A stretch of 64,000 nt of DNA, taken from contig OY725500.1 in the NCBI GenBank assembly GCA_963281255.1, positions 2,971,184 to 3,035,183 on the forward strand, in the 5' to 3' direction. The number at the start of each line of letters is the position of its first letter. Position 1 is the first letter of the stretch. Position numbers and translations under genes: made by a program. The notes under the pieces are model-generated. The model made no database searches. It saw only the letters and a program-made list of their open reading frames with translations, and was not told where the DNA came from. This DNA is from Aphrocallistes beatrix (taxonomy: Eukaryota; Porifera; Hexactinellida; Sceptrulophora; Aphrocallistidae). Below are positions 21,104 to 32,845 of this stretch, one piece after another.

Positions 21104-21394
21104 TAGTACAAATTTGTATGCAATATTGATGGCGAGCAATTATATGCTGGAAATTTCTACTTGCGGGGGTTGCGCGGGGTTACACGGACTGGAAAGTGGT
21201 TAAAATTCAAGGTGATTAGTTAAACTTTATGGAAAAATAAGACTAATAACACGACACGAGACGACACCATAAGTTTACGGACTACCGCAAAGAATATCGT
21301 TTGGACACTTTCAGCGAATTATATCTTTCAATGCAAAATATGGTCAATCAATTATAGGAGTATTCGACAGTTTAAGGATGATTTTAAATATAAT

Positions 21395-21812
21395 TAGATA
21401 CAAGCGCGCTCCGATTGCTTGCGCTGCGCGGGTGACGGACACTGTTTCCGCCAGAGGCGCCCTTTGGGCGTCTTGGGTAACATTGATTAATTATAAGGGA
21501 GATAACATCTCTAAACACGTCTGTCCTACTGTTATATTCGATATCGCACGAAAGATCACCAAATTTGACAATTTTTAAAATTTTGATGCGTAATGATGAG
21601 TTATCATTTTATGATGATAGTTGTATCATATGTGAGGTATATTAATATACACATTCTATTAAATTTTCATGCCTTCTATCACCTAAAATAGCTGAGTTAT
21701 AGTAGAAAACTGAAATTTCTAATTCTAAAAAAGGAAGCAATGACGTCATAATTCCATGATGAGTCTACATTTTCGTCTGAGGTCAGAACTAAATCTAACC
21801 ATTCAATTATAT
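21395..21812 (-). repeat. CRE repeat, copy in minus orientation
   Basis: Starts with the GC tail ACAAGCGCGC..., the diverged hairpin GCGGGTGACGGACACTGTTTCC region, then the body including ATGATGAGTTATCAT and AATGACGTCATAATTCCATG near 21740. The head is replaced at about 21813 by TATGGAGAATTCAAGGTCAA, an end-fragment related to the giant palindrome's terminus. Confidence 0.7.
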
Positions 21813-22454
21813 ATGGAGAATTCAAGGTCAATTCATCCAGTCAATTCACCAACATCTCCCGATTTGCAGTTGGTGAAACGCAAGCCTTAAGGAGACCGCC
21901 CGCGAAAAATCATATGATTGAGCATGCTACTTAACTCAGGCCCCACAGTAGAATGTGAAATTTGGACCAGGGATACGATCGAAGCCGAACAATGAAATAC
22001 CAACTTTTCAATATTTCTTAGTAATTTAGTACATAATGATTTGAGTGATAGCCTTGAGCGTTCATATTTGATCTAACCCTCAATAATTTCTATTTTAAAT
22101 GTCTCCATCATACTATACTAGATTGAGTATTGAAGTGATATCATATATTTCATTTAAATAATTCAAAGAAACAAGACAATACGATTACAATCACAATTAA
22201 TAATGTATTAAAACAGTTTTAAAAACATAACTTTATTTCGATCATTTTAGTGCTGTTGTTGTCTCCGATTTACAAATTGAGGGTTGAGTTACTGGCATGT
22301 GAGAAAGGTTGGCCGCACTTACAGCTGGACTAAATAAAGAAAAATAAAGTTAAACACATACTATATTAAAATATAAGGATATTAAGAGTTAAATTTTTTC
22401 AATTCCTCTACATACTACCATGGAATTATAAATTTTGACTTTATTAGCTATCTG

Positions 22455-22757
22455 CTGGAGAGACATTGTAGCCAAACTCAAATCAGTGCATGGCAAGGCA
22501 GAGCTGTAGATGATATTAGGAAAAAATGGACCAACCTAAAGCTAAATGCAAAGTCCAAAGTTGATGCAAGAGAAGGCGAACTGTTGATGAGCAAGATGAT
22601 TCGGTCGAATTCTTGAAGGCTGCAGACTTACTTCCATTACAGCAGGAAGTTTTGTTCCAACAGATGACTGTATTCTCAGTACAGCTACAGTTAATAGATG
22701 AACAGAGGGACAATTATCGATTGAAACGTCAGAGACTGCTGGAAAAATCATTGTAAA
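22455..22757 (+). pseudogene. Myb/SANT-like adaptor protein fragment
   Basis: Frame 1 near 22478-22600 reads AWQGRAVDDIRKKWTNLKLN and AKSKVDARE, the third helix of the Myb/SANT-like (NAIF1/zeste-type) domain used by Harbinger-type elements and some host proteins. After a frameshift near 22595 the other frame gives QQMTVFSVQLQLIDEQRDN and ends KRQRLLEKSL-stop, a C-terminal tail also typical of such proteins. Helices 1-2 of the domain are not evident. It lies inside P3 on the strand opposite to the THAP exon, so it was probably inserted there. Confidence 0.55.
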
Positions 22758-22999
22758 TAGGAAAATAGGATCAAAGTGATTATTATCAGTCATGTGAATC
22801 AATATATAAAGCCTCTCTCTATAATTATGCATATTAGAATGAGTGTAAGATTATACAATCAAAGAATGTATGTTTGTATATTCATACAAACCCAAGAAGA
22901 ATTTGCCACGAATTATAGCATGTGATACATGTTGCGATGTTACACACAATAAGAGAAATGTTTTTAAAATATTTAAATTTTATTTGAAGTCTAATATCA

Positions 23000-23214
23000 A
23001 TCAAGGTAGATTCAATGTTCGATAGAAGTAAATTTGAATAACATTTATGGAGTAATTAGTGAAAATCGAATTAATTACAATACTTAAGACACCTCCCTAG
23101 GTTGCTTAAAGTTCGGTCTTAAGATCGAACTTAAATCTTAGTGAATACGACTTAAGATCAAACTTAAGACTTAAGCACCAAGATCAATCTTAAGTTCTTA
23201 GTGAATACGGCCGC
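23000..23214. repeat. CTTAAG-rich inverted-repeat cluster
   Basis: Alternating CTTAAGATC/GATCTTAAG and TTAGTGAATACG phrases (two copies of the latter, ~23142 and ~23202). A related AAGT/CTTA-rich patch is at about 34180-34330. Possibly a decayed MITE end. Confidence 0.35.
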
Positions 23215-23301
23215 TGGTTTCTGTGGCATCTTGAAAAGAGTTACACGATCTTCATACTTGTAGTTACTCTTGCAACCAGGTGCCAAGCAACTGGTCGGCA
23301 T
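23215..23301 (-). pseudogene. THAP domain, first exon of P3 transposase
   Basis: ATG at 23301 (minus) starts MPTSCLAPGCKSNYK and continues VTLFKMPQKP, the C-x4-C plus F..P signature of a THAP zinc finger. It lies ~250 bp inside the right inverted repeat of P3 and reads inward, as in autonomous P elements. The rest of the finger and all catalytic parts are missing or unrecognisable. Confidence 0.7.
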
Positions 23302-23720
23302 TTCAAATGTAAGTACGTAGCTAGTACAAAAAAGAAATGTATGTAAATATTTATTATGATGATTAAAATATATTTAAATGCTATTTTTACAAATTAAAGT
23401 ATATACGAACATGATTGTGTGAAAATGTCACGAGTAATTGTGATTAGATAAACATGAATAAAACATTGTGGTTAATTAACAATTACCTGTTTCGACTGCA
23501 TCCCTGGTACAATATTACCATTCTACTGTAAGGCCTGAGTTAAGTAGGCCATGGATTGGGCTTACAGCATACGATGAAAGTAGAGCTATAAGAGATTTTA
23601 AGCGTGGGCACGTATCTCCGTCTAAAATACGTGCACATTCCAAACTGTTTTTGATTCTCATTTCTAGTTTAAGAAATACAGTGTCTCAAAGTCTGTTTTT
23701 TCGTTTGTCGCTAGCACATC

Positions 23721-24929
23721 TTAAGTTTGGCCTTTCATATAATAGCTAACTTTTGATTTCTCAAACGATTCATTTAATTTTTTCAGTGCAGAATTGAATC
23801 GCAGAGTTATCTGCTTAACTGCATTAATAATTGAAATATTGGAACAGATAAAATTTCTAAAAAAAATTTGGTCATTTTACAAGGAAGAAATCGGGCACAA
23901 TATGCTTACAATCCTTTGGAAACTTTTCAAATTCATTCGTAAATCGATGATCTAACGAATGAACAGACAGATTCTAGAAATTTTGAAAATTGTTAAAAAT
24001 TCACACCAAAAAACCCGAGGAATTATATTTTTAGTAATTTGGACACGATTTTTTTCATAATTCTCTTTTTATTCATAATATCAAAAATATGTCTGTTCAT
24101 TATGTTCTACTCTTCGAAATCTATCAAAAACCGTTGAGTTTTTGCACCTATGTTGAATTTTCAAAAGGTTATCACCTTTATAATTGCTGAAACAAAAGTC
24201 TCAGAAAAAAGGATTTAGAAAATATTTATATGAGTCCCTCAATTCCAATTAGTTTTAACTGCTTTGGAATATTAAATAACATGCAAATATCCTTGTTCGA
24301 CAACTTATAGCTGTACTTAACTTCAAAATATGGTATATCAAAGTTTTTCACCATCAAAAGTGTGAAAAACTGGTCATTGATGACTGGCCACCCAAAAATA
24401 ACCACATTCGCTAGTATCCGCAGGAATCCCAGATCAATAACTTCATTGAACCATGTCAGATTATCGTTTTAATACTAAATTCGTGCTCATCACTAAATTT
24501 CCAGCAATTTGATATATATATATTGACCAAATTTAGAGATTTTTTGGATGTCCGTGCATAGCAACGGCCAGGAATCCTTTTACGTTCCTGGCCGTTGCTA
24601 GGAACCCGCAGCCAAAGAATTTCTCCAAATGTGTCCAATATATAAATCAAATTGCTGGAAATTTAGTGCTGAGCACGAATCGTACATTAAAATGATGATC
24701 TGACATGGTTCAAAGAAGTTATGGATATGAGACATTTCGGTTCAAAAATGTGTCCTTTTTTGGGCGACACCGGTGGTACAAGTGACTCTAAGTGGCGAAA
24801 TATTAGCATTGAAATTCAAAAAGTCGAAATTAATGTTTAGAACTCCTTTAGGGATCTAAAATTGATTAAAAAGGCCTTTGGCAAATTTTTGATAAAAAAC
24901 AAAATGCCCATAGGAAAGGCCAACCTTAA
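23721..24929. mobile_element. K2: K-family TTAA element (CCTTTCC subtype)
   Basis: TTAA at 23721-23724 and 24926-24929; ends GTTTGGCCTTTC / GAAAGGCCAACC. The Z copy it interrupts reads CTAGCACATC before and TGGTA after it; uninterrupted Z copies at 2890-2905 and 42905-42920 read CTAGCACATCTTAATGGTA (second with one change), a clean empty site. Confidence 0.9.
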
Positions 24930-25933
24930 TGGTAGAAATCCTGCCACTCAAACAATTTTTAAAGACATAAAACAAGGAAACAAATGTTTCCAAAATCGAA
25001 TTATAGATAGTCTATCATATTTGCAACTTCATAGGACCAAAAGAAAGGTAAAATGACAAAACTGAAAATTTTATTGGTGTTTGGAAAAAAAGTGCCAAAA
25101 AGTGCCAAAAAAGTGCGAAAAACGTCTGTGTTTTTTGGTAATCAGGAATAAATTCACCAAGTTTTAGGATATCGAAAATAAAGTGGTCCTACGTTCATCG
25201 CCTAATGATATGGAACAACTCTTGAAATTTTCAAACCTCCAACTCAAACCAATTTTGACCAAAATTTTTTAAAGACGGTCAATTTGAAATTTTAAAGTCC
25301 CGAGATATAGAGATTTTATGTTTAGATGTTAAGAACAATGTAAAATGAGTTATCAAAAATGAATAAAATCATTCACAGGCTTTATACGCATTTATACTGA
25401 TGATTTAGGTATATTCGAAACGACAATTGTATTCATTATTTAGCATAATAGCCACATTTGGATACATATTTAATGATTAGATTCGCCATTATCAAATATA
25501 TTCAAAAGTTCTCCATAGAATTTGTATTACAATCAAATCAATGAAAGTCGAGAAATTTTCATTTTTTGAAAAGGATTGTTTGAGGAACCTATATATTTTC
25601 GCCTATATCCTTTCATTTAAGATTATAATAGATTATATATCTTTAATTGTTTTTAAGATATGACATCGGCCTCTTTCGGGATCATAGAGAGATATTATGA
25701 TCGAACTTTACTTATAATAAGCGATATATCACGGACAAATGGTCGGATCCGAACAAATTTATTTGAAACGATCAGAATTTTAATTCTGATCCAATGATCG
25801 CTAAATATCTGATATCAAACAGGCGATTTCCCGAGATAAATGAACTCCCTTATAGAGTTATTTTGTTTGGATTTTATTTGTCCTGTCTTTTAAATATTTG
25901 TGTTATATAATCTCCTAAGGGGCAAAAACAATG

Positions 25934-27145
25934 TCAAAGTTGGTTTTCCTTCCAGAACTAACTCAAAAAGTTTGAATTATTTTCTCCTGAAATTTTTTGT
26001 GGAAATTGTTCTCGATGAGTTATCTGCAAAAATTCACTTTTCGGGAGCTCAAGAAGCAATAAAAATTTCTTTTCTACCCAAATCACCTAATTTATAAAGG
26101 ACATTCAAGGAAACTTCAATGGCTTATGCCTCTTTTACTCAATTATTCTGGCACGAAATGGTTGAATAAGAAAATAATATGAATATAATTTTCAAATTTA
26201 ACTCAATTAATTTTTTCTTTCAAATTTCGTTGCGACAATATTTAGAAGCAGATTTTCGTAAGGAAAATATTAAACGTTTTTCTAAAGTAGAATATCGAAA
26301 ATCTGTCTCATTTTGTTCTACGTGACAAGATCTTTCCCAAACAGTCGAGTTTTTTACTTTACGACATTTGTAACTAAATATTCCTCCTTTGTAATTTTGA
26401 TATTTTTAAGTGCTAAAAACATGCTACAAAGCAATTTTCTTCAGAAAGGCTTGATTTCCATTAGTTTTGACTGTATCCTAGTATTAAATAACCACCAAAC
26501 ATCCTAAATCAATAACTTATAGTAGTACTTAACTTCAAAACATGGCATATCAAATATTTTCACATCATGACACCTTCAGAAGTGTGAAAAAGTTGTCAGT
26601 TATGACTGGGGACCCAAAAATGACCATGTCCGATAGTATCCGCCGAAATCACACATCTATAACTTAATTTGACTATGCCAGGTCGTTATTTTAATACCGA
26701 ATTGGTGCTCAGCACTAAATTTCCAGCAATTTGATATATATATTGACCATATTTGGAAAATACTTTGGTTGCCTAGCAACGGTCAGGAATGTTAAAAAAT
26801 TCCTGGCCGTTGCTAGGCACAGTCAAACAAAAATGTTTCCAAATATGGTCAATATATATATCAAATTGCAGGAAATCTAGTGCTGAGCATGTATTCAGCA
26901 TTAAAAAGATGATATGGCGCTGTTAAAAGAAGTTATAGCTGTGGGACATTTCGCATTTAAAATGGGCCGTTTTTAGAGCGACACCAGGTGATACAAGTGG
27001 CTCAAAATGGCGAAATATTGGGGCTGGAGTTATAAAAATCTGAATTATTGTCTAGAACCCCTATAAGGATTTAAAAATGATAAAAAAGCAATTTGGGCAG
27101 ATTTTTAGTAAAAAACAAGTGTCCCATGGGAAACACTAACTTTAA
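25934..27145. mobile_element. K3: K-family element (GTTTTCC/GTTTCC ends)
   Basis: Left end AGTTGGTTTTCCTTCC at about 25938 after TCAA, right end GGGAAACACTAACT followed by TTAA at 27142-27145. The left TTAA has decayed to TCAA. Central palindrome near 26720-26890 as in K1. Confidence 0.7.
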
Positions 27146-27838
27146 TTGTGTTACCTGTATTTAAATTGATACAGTATGTATTATTCGATTACTATTATGC
27201 ATAAAAACAATATTAGAACTTGTAAACAAGCATGAGTAACCTGTTCAAACAAATCAATAAATGAATAATCAGAAGTAAATGTTAAAGTCACATCGGGCAG
27301 CTTGAAATACAAGTTGAATTGCATTAATACAGATACGTATTCTCAGAAAAAGAATGTAGTAATCATCTTCATTGTGAAATGGGTAAGAATCAAAGGAAAG
27401 AAGCGTCAATCATTTCTGGAATGTATAAACAGGAAATAAGCCGAGGAGTCATCTTGCCAACATATCAAAATCATAGTGAAAAAAGAATAGTGATAATTGA
27501 ATGATTGTGAGATAAACATCAAAAGAATAGTTATAATTGAATGATTGTGTGATAAGATGGCTTTAATGTTTGGAAATAAAAACAATATTTAACAACGAAA
27601 TTGTATCCCTTGAAATTAATAATGCGTTGATGTATCTATAATTAAATTGCTTACAATTTTTGTAAACATACCTGAATGGTGTAAGAATTCTTGATAATAG
27701 TGGGCGATATATATCAGAAATGATCCAAAATGAATTTAATGGAGTCTAGCTAGGAAACTAGGCCAATGAGGTTATAAATGACAAGAATTAAAAAACAAGG
27801 TAAATAAAGATATATACGTACATATAACATGTAAATAA
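27146..27838. other. Unassigned AT-rich sequence
   Basis: Contains a short duplicated phrase (AATAGT(T/G)ATAATTGAATGATTGTG, twice near 27485-27550). Otherwise nothing recognised. Confidence 0.3.
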
Positions 27839-27912
27839 TACTTAGGTCATTTCAAAAGTACTGATCACCCCCCACCAATTTGATATTAAGCAACGACTGA
27901 TGTGTTATTTAA

Positions 27913-28490
27913 TTACATATTCTCGAAATAGTCTCCCTTGACGCGAATACACTCCTTTAGACGGTCTACCCAGCAGCGAAATGTATTTTTATACTCCGTC
28001 TGTGGGATCGATTTCAGGTACTTATGAACGGCGATTTCGATCTCCATTCGGCTAGTGAACTCCTTATCAGAGAGATGACATTTCAGCTTTAAAACAACCA
28101 GAAGTCGCAAGGACTTAGGTCAGGGGAATAGGGAGGGTGATTCAGTGTTTTCATCCCTATATCCTTGATGTATGCGGTGACTTGTTTAGTTTTATGGCTA
28201 CTGGCATTATCATGCAGAAGTTTTATTCCACGAGGACCAGTTCTCGGCCGACGCTCTGTGTGGTGTTTACTGACTTCTGCGAGCACATGAGTGCAATAAA
28301 AGTCTCCAGTAACATTCTGGCCCTTCGGAACGCAAACCTGAGCAACTGAACCGTAGGCGTCAAACGCAATTGCGTATATTACCTTCTTGGCACGGAAATC
28401 TGGACACGGTCTTTTAGGTCGGGGTTCGCCGGGATGCAGCCAACACTTAGATTTTTCCTTGGATTTAGGTTGTGAATAGTAAATCCAAGT
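27913..28490 (-). pseudogene. Mariner transposase, C-terminal catalytic part
   Basis: Begins abruptly at about 28490 with WIYYSQPKSKEKSKCWLHPG, the sequence just after the first catalytic GDE, which is lost. Continues with the KKVIYAIAFDAYGS strand, HDNASSH (second Asp) and YSPDLSPCDFW (third Asp); 34 residues separate the last two, the D34D spacing that defines mariner. A frameshift near 28100 shifts to the frame ending GDYFENM at 27913. Confidence 0.85.
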
Positions 28491-29310
28491 TTAATATATG
28501 GTTACTATCTCATAGAGTAGCCTTGCATCAAATTTTTCGTAATGTAGAAAATTTTCACAACATTCTACCCTCTGTTTCATCCGGGCCTCTGACAGCAAAT
28601 ACGGCACCCACCGAGCGCAAACCTTCCTTACTCAGAGATCTTCATTCAGAATGTGATAAATATTTCCCGTTAAGGCCACCCAGGGCCTAGAATTTATTTT
28701 TGTTATATTTCCATTTCATAATTAGGTTACTTCACTGAGTAGTCTAGGATCAACATTAGGCAATCAATTTGCTCCCATATCATATTTCCACCTCTCTAGG
28801 GCCATGGTTCTAAATTACGTAATACTAAATTCCTATACCGTCGATTTCGTAGTTATGCATGCTCCACTAACTCATGTGTTAGTCAATTCATTGTTCTTAG
28901 GTGTTTATTATGCAATATATAGGCTAAGGAAACTTGACTACTAGAATGGACTTTCATGCTCTAATATCTAAAAATATATTGACCTCATAATCTGATAACG
29001 AGGGCAAAATATCCTAAAATAGCAGAAATTTAATGGTTTCAATATGTATTGTGTTCAATAATAGAACTTTCACTATACTTCTAGTAGCCAAGGTTGCTTA
29101 TTATATGAATAGTTTAATTGTGCAAATGCTAAGATATATCTCACTTACTTTTTCTGAAAAAAGCTACACAATGTAACAAACTGCATTATTTTTGAACATA
29201 TTTTATCATTGTTTTTATCATACTCTCTCTTATTATTAATGGGGTTTTCAACTTAATTCAATTCACGATAATCTAAAGAATGAATTTGCTCATGATAAAT
29301 GCAGAAACAA
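28491..29310. other. Insert inside mariner, left part: nothing recognised
   Basis: Begins with TTAA (28491-28494) at the exact mariner break; the other break has TTAA at 30782-30785. No matching inverted ends next to them, so a TTAA element is suspected but not shown. No coding motif in this part. Confidence 0.35.
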
Positions 29311-30154
29311 TTCGGAGAGACTACGTACAGTCTAAACAATTCCATTCAGGGAGATCTTGAACATCTTCAATATTTAGGCCGAGACATTTGACATGACACC
29401 AAAGATCGCAAATGTTACACAGGATCCAATCAATTACTTCATCACAAAAGCCGATACCAAAACCAACGATGCAATCCTGCGTACCACCGCAAATAGCGCA
29501 AAATTCCGAGTAAAATACGGGTGACCCTGATGACTAGGAGGTTTTTGAATAGGAAGACGTGTTCGATTTCAAGTTGAACTGAAGACAGATGAGAATAGTT
29601 TGTTTGCCAGGTTTTCTGATGTTTTTCAATAAAGTATCGTAATCTGCGGCGAGGTCGAATTTGATTTCAGTTTATCCTCGTATAAAGTGCAAATGTGGCA
29701 TGAATTGCATCCAATCCCATACGAAATAACCTGAGCAGTGTCGACAGCTATTGCAGAGGCAAAACAATAACGGCTAAAACCCCCGCCTGCCTTACCACTA
29801 CGCATCTGGTAACACCCGTCGTAGGAGGCAACAATGCGAACATGAGAAGCCGATGGGCCAACTGATTGTAATATGTGTAAACGATCTCTTGCACTATCCA
29901 TGGAAAGATTCGCCACGTATTCTGCAGCCAAAACAAAGACTTCTGTGCTAAATTGAATGTTTTAGTGTCACAGGGAGGAGGCAAATTGAGGGAAGCATGA
30001 TAAATACTGAGTCCTTGGTATCCTGGGAGGACCATTCATCGATAATATTTTGACTATCAGGTTGAGAACTGATAGGAACGTTTAAAATATCGCAAATAGA
30101 TTCTTCATCACTTGATGATACAGAATCTGGATCTAGAACGTTCTTCGATGCCAT
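29311..30154 (-). pseudogene. PHD-finger gene with Mutator-like transposase-type block, decayed
   Basis: Start ATG at 30154: MASKNVLDPDSVSSSDEES, an acidic N-terminus. After a frameshift comes VASYDGCYQMRSGKAGGGF and AVDTAQVISYGIGCNSCHIC (29700-29860), resembling the (S)xDGxWxxRG...TGxVLDYEVLSxxCxxC block found in the 'Mutator-like transposase' domain of invertebrate repeats. Following another frameshift and one in-frame TAG (29540), a PHD finger closes the protein: FCAICGG, ILCNIC, LWCHVKC and EWNCLDC then a stop at 29311, giving the C4-H-C3 ligand order. PHD fingers read histone tails. The rest of the transposase core is missing. Host gene remnant is the alternative. Confidence 0.55.
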
Positions 30155-30774
30155 TGGTTCAGTGAAAGAGCAAATTCAGGATTACAAATTATGATATATG
30201 AATTGTTGTACCTGAAATATATTTCAAAATATTTATGAAATCTACGGATATTTTAACATCGTTGGAATAACTTGAATATTCATTTATGTAGTAATATAAT
30301 ATTATTCAAATAAAAGGATGCTATTACATTCATATTTTGAAATGGATATCATGTATTTCATACAAGTAATTGAATATTTTTGTATTAGTCAGTAATAATA
30401 GAAAAGTCAAATAGTAAAGTCAAATTGTGAAAGTGACGGAAGCATTCTATTAGAGTCTCTAACTGAAAGTAAACAGTATAAGTACTGAGCAATTTAGAGC
30501 ATTCAGTATAGAACAATCAATCGATCAATACATCTTTACTATACTGAATCTAAAAATCACTGTGAGTAACTTTGTAAATATACAAATATAGAAATTTGGA
30601 TAAATTGGATAAAAAAAGTGAATTCTGCAGGTTATTAAAAATCGTCACATTGGAATAAATACGGGATATTTTGAAAAGATAATCAAGAACTAGATTATAC
30701 AAAGATATAAGAATACAAATTAGGCATCAGAATGAAATTTGAAATTTTTGATTTTATTTCGAATCTTAGCCCAG
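30155..30774. other. Insert inside mariner, right part: nothing recognised
   Basis: AT-rich; possible 5' flank of the PHD-finger pseudogene. No inverted ends seen. Confidence 0.3.
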
Positions 30775-31112
30775 GATGGCCTTAAGATATCCGTATACTT
30801 AGAAAGCTCTTCAATAGAGCAGCAAGGGTCATTTCGAAGAAATTCACCAACCAACTCAATTGAGGGTTCACCGGTTGCAGATTTACGTCTACCAGTCCGA
30901 GGCTCATCTTCAATGCTGCCTCTTCACTCTCTAAATAGTCGAGCCCATCTTCTAACCGTGGAATAATCTAGTGTTTGATCTCCACAAACTTCCACGAGAT
31001 CATTGTGGGTATACCTGTTCGAATCTTTTAGCAGTGATCGAAACTTGATATACGCCCTTTGCTCTTGCTCAATAATAGACGATTTTGAAGCTATAAATGT
31101 ATAAGTATCCAA
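30775..31112 (-). pseudogene. Mariner transposase, N-terminal helix-turn-helix part
   Basis: ATG at 31112. Residues ~18-62 (EQRAYIKFRSLL, VCGDQTLDYSTVRRWARLF) form the first helix-turn-helix that binds the inverted repeat. After an in-frame TGA at 30924 the same frame continues with EDEPRTGRRKSATGE, the GRP-like hook, and IELVGEFLRNDPCCSIEELS, the start of the second helix-turn-helix. Homology stops near 30780, before the first catalytic Asp. Confidence 0.8.
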
Positions 31113-31604
31113 AACTGACGAGATTGAAATGATGATTATAAGAAAAATACTTATGCTATCTTAAAAATTCTTTTAGATATTAGGAGAGAATGGGTAATGC
31201 TATCTGGATTATATTAATTGGTACATTCGATAACCACTAGCTGTCAAAAATCAATAGTGATCAGTACTTTTGAAATGACCTAAGTATACAGTCATTTATA
31301 GAGAAATAAACTAAAGAAGAACTGGAGCAATGTCATAAATGGACATAAATAGTAATTGTTCTAATGTTGCTTCTGAAAAAAACAAAGAACAAGGGAAATG
31401 GTATTTCCAGCAGGTTCGATAAATTGTCGATTTTAAGAATTATCTGGTTAAAAGTGATAAATACCAAGTAATATTATCTAAATATGGTGTTGATAATAAA
31501 ATAATGGTTTATGCAAAAGATCAATCTAACTCCCTTCAGTTATCAAGTGATACAGTGAAAATCCAACCCAACGTGTCCCAGACGGTCCCAATAATACCCA
31601 TATA

Positions 31605-32318
31605 CAAGGGTTGTCCCATAATTCTTAGGACTGTTGAATATAGAAGTTTCAGATTACTATACTACTATAGTCTTAGTGCTAATTCTATAACTAGAATGTA
31701 TTATGCTACTATAGGCATATCGAATTCTACTAGATTGAAGTGACTTCTAAATAATTCTTGATTAATATACATTTTCAGTTTTTTACCACCATGGAAAAAT
31801 CGGTGAAAGGGAAGCGTAGTGTTATGTGGTTTCTCTGGAAACAAGGGAAGTCGAGTAAAGAGATTCTTCGTGAAATGCGAGAAGTTTACGGGGACGATTG
31901 CCCTTCCAAATCCACTGTTTACTTGTGGATTGAACGTTTCGAAGATGGCTGGAATACGGCTGATGACTACGGACACCCGGGCCGTCCAATATCCACGGGA
32001 TACCAGGGGAATATCGACCTGGTCTCCCGTACAATTGATATAGATAGACGTCTTACTGTAAGGCAGTTAGAAGAAACCCTGGATATACCCAAAACTACCA
32101 TCCATCGCATTCTATCCGAGGACTTGAGAATGAGCCGTGTTGCTGCTAGGTGGGTGCTAAAACTTTTGACCGATGAGAATAAGCGCCAACGGATTGATGT
32201 TTGTCGTCAATTACTGAAATCATGGAGAGAGGAGAAGAACTTTCTTGATCGCATAGTTGCTGAATATGTGCATGCGGCGTGTCTGTATGCATATGATGGC
32301 ATGTCTGTATGGATATGA
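31605..32318 (+). mobile_element. Second mariner-like element, 3'-truncated
   Basis: CAAGGGTTGTCCCATAATTC at 31605, preceded by TA, looks like a mariner inverted repeat; a transposase N-terminal half follows at 31791. No right end was found, and the sequence changes to unrelated short repeats (ATGCATATGATGGCATGTCT, GTATGGATATGATAG) at about 32270. Confidence 0.6.
31791..32318 (+). pseudogene. Mariner-like transposase, paired helix-turn-helix half only
   Basis: ATG at 31791 (MEKSVKGKRSVMWFLW) fits better than the upstream ATG at 31758. First helix-turn-helix: ILREMREVYGDDCPSKSTVY; hook GHPGRPIST; second helix-turn-helix: LTVRQLEETLDIPKTTIHRI; then the linker WVLKLLTDENKRQRI. Coding is open throughout, but it stops at FLDRIV, immediately before the first catalytic Asp (usually VTGDE), so it could encode only a DNA-binding protein. 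A different lineage from the mariner at 27841. Confidence 0.8.
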
Positions 32319-32845
32319 TAGCGTGCTAGAGAAAAACTCGGCTATCATTAGGCAAGAAAGATAGCACCTAACTTTACCCTTAGCAAGATGACATCCTTAG
32401 TGCTTTCAGCTCACTAAGGTTCTACAAGAGTGTAGGCTCATATTACATTGTTCTTCTGAAACGTCTCTTGGGCGTTTAAGATTTTTAAATACTTTATTTG
32501 CTCTAGGGTGAAAGGCAAAGTTAAAGGCTGAAATCTACTTTCAATACTTGGATACAATCTTTTAATCAGATCCCCAGGCCTCAAATTTTGTTTTTGATCT
32601 TAAAATGTCTAACTTAAGAATAAGCAATCAGTTTTCGACTGTTGCGTTACTATAATGTGAGTAATTATTACCAACTGAAAAACTTTTGGGGCCTAATATA
32701 ATTCCAGTCCATAATGATAAAATTGGCAAATAGAAAGTTAATAAATATTCAATGAGATCTGGATGATAACGAATATTTGAATCAAATTTTTCGGCAATAT
32801 TGGAAAGTTTATTTTGGATATCATCAAGACAAATTCTGGCGATGT
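32319..32845. other. Unassigned sequence
   Basis: No repeat, hairpin or domain recognised; may be 3' untranslated region of the ORF at 32846-33484 if that is a gene. Confidence 0.25.

Larger units (their letters stand above)
21923..23553 (-). mobile_element. P3: P-superfamily element with THAP exon (1.63 kb)
   Basis: Ends CATGCTACTTAACTCAGGCC and (complement of 23531-23553) CATGGCCTACTTAACTCAGG match over ~55 bp, with GACCAGGGAT inside. Flanks GATTGAG (21916-21922) and GATTGGG (23554-23560) are a 7-bp duplication with one change. Z1 shows the corresponding unoccupied stretch. A THAP exon reads inward from the right end, which identifies the family; a Myb-like fragment in the middle is on the other strand. 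Confidence 0.8.
21887..25930. mobile_element. Z4: Z-family TTAA element, interrupted by P3 and K2
   Basis: TTAA (21887-21890) then GGAGACCGCCCG, a Z left end. Z sequence resumes after P3 (GGCTTACAGCATA at 23560) and again after K2 (from 24930, matching Z1 from about 2898). The right end is not reached: K-like sequence begins at about 25934. Non-coding. Confidence 0.7.
27841..31284 (-). mobile_element. Mariner element enlarged by internal insertion (3.44 kb)
   Basis: Perfect 28-bp inverted ends beginning CTTAGGTCATTTCAAAAGTA (27841 and complement ending 31284), flanked by TA on both sides. The transposase reads leftward: N-terminal part near 31112-30775, C-terminal part 28490-27913. About 2.3 kb of other DNA (28491-30780) replaces the middle of the gene. 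Normal mariners are ~1.3 kb. Confidence 0.9.

Noticed and set aside
28491..30785. Clean TTAA element inside the mariner
   Set aside because: TTAA is at both breaks, but ends are not inverted copies and ~70 mariner codons are missing at the junction.
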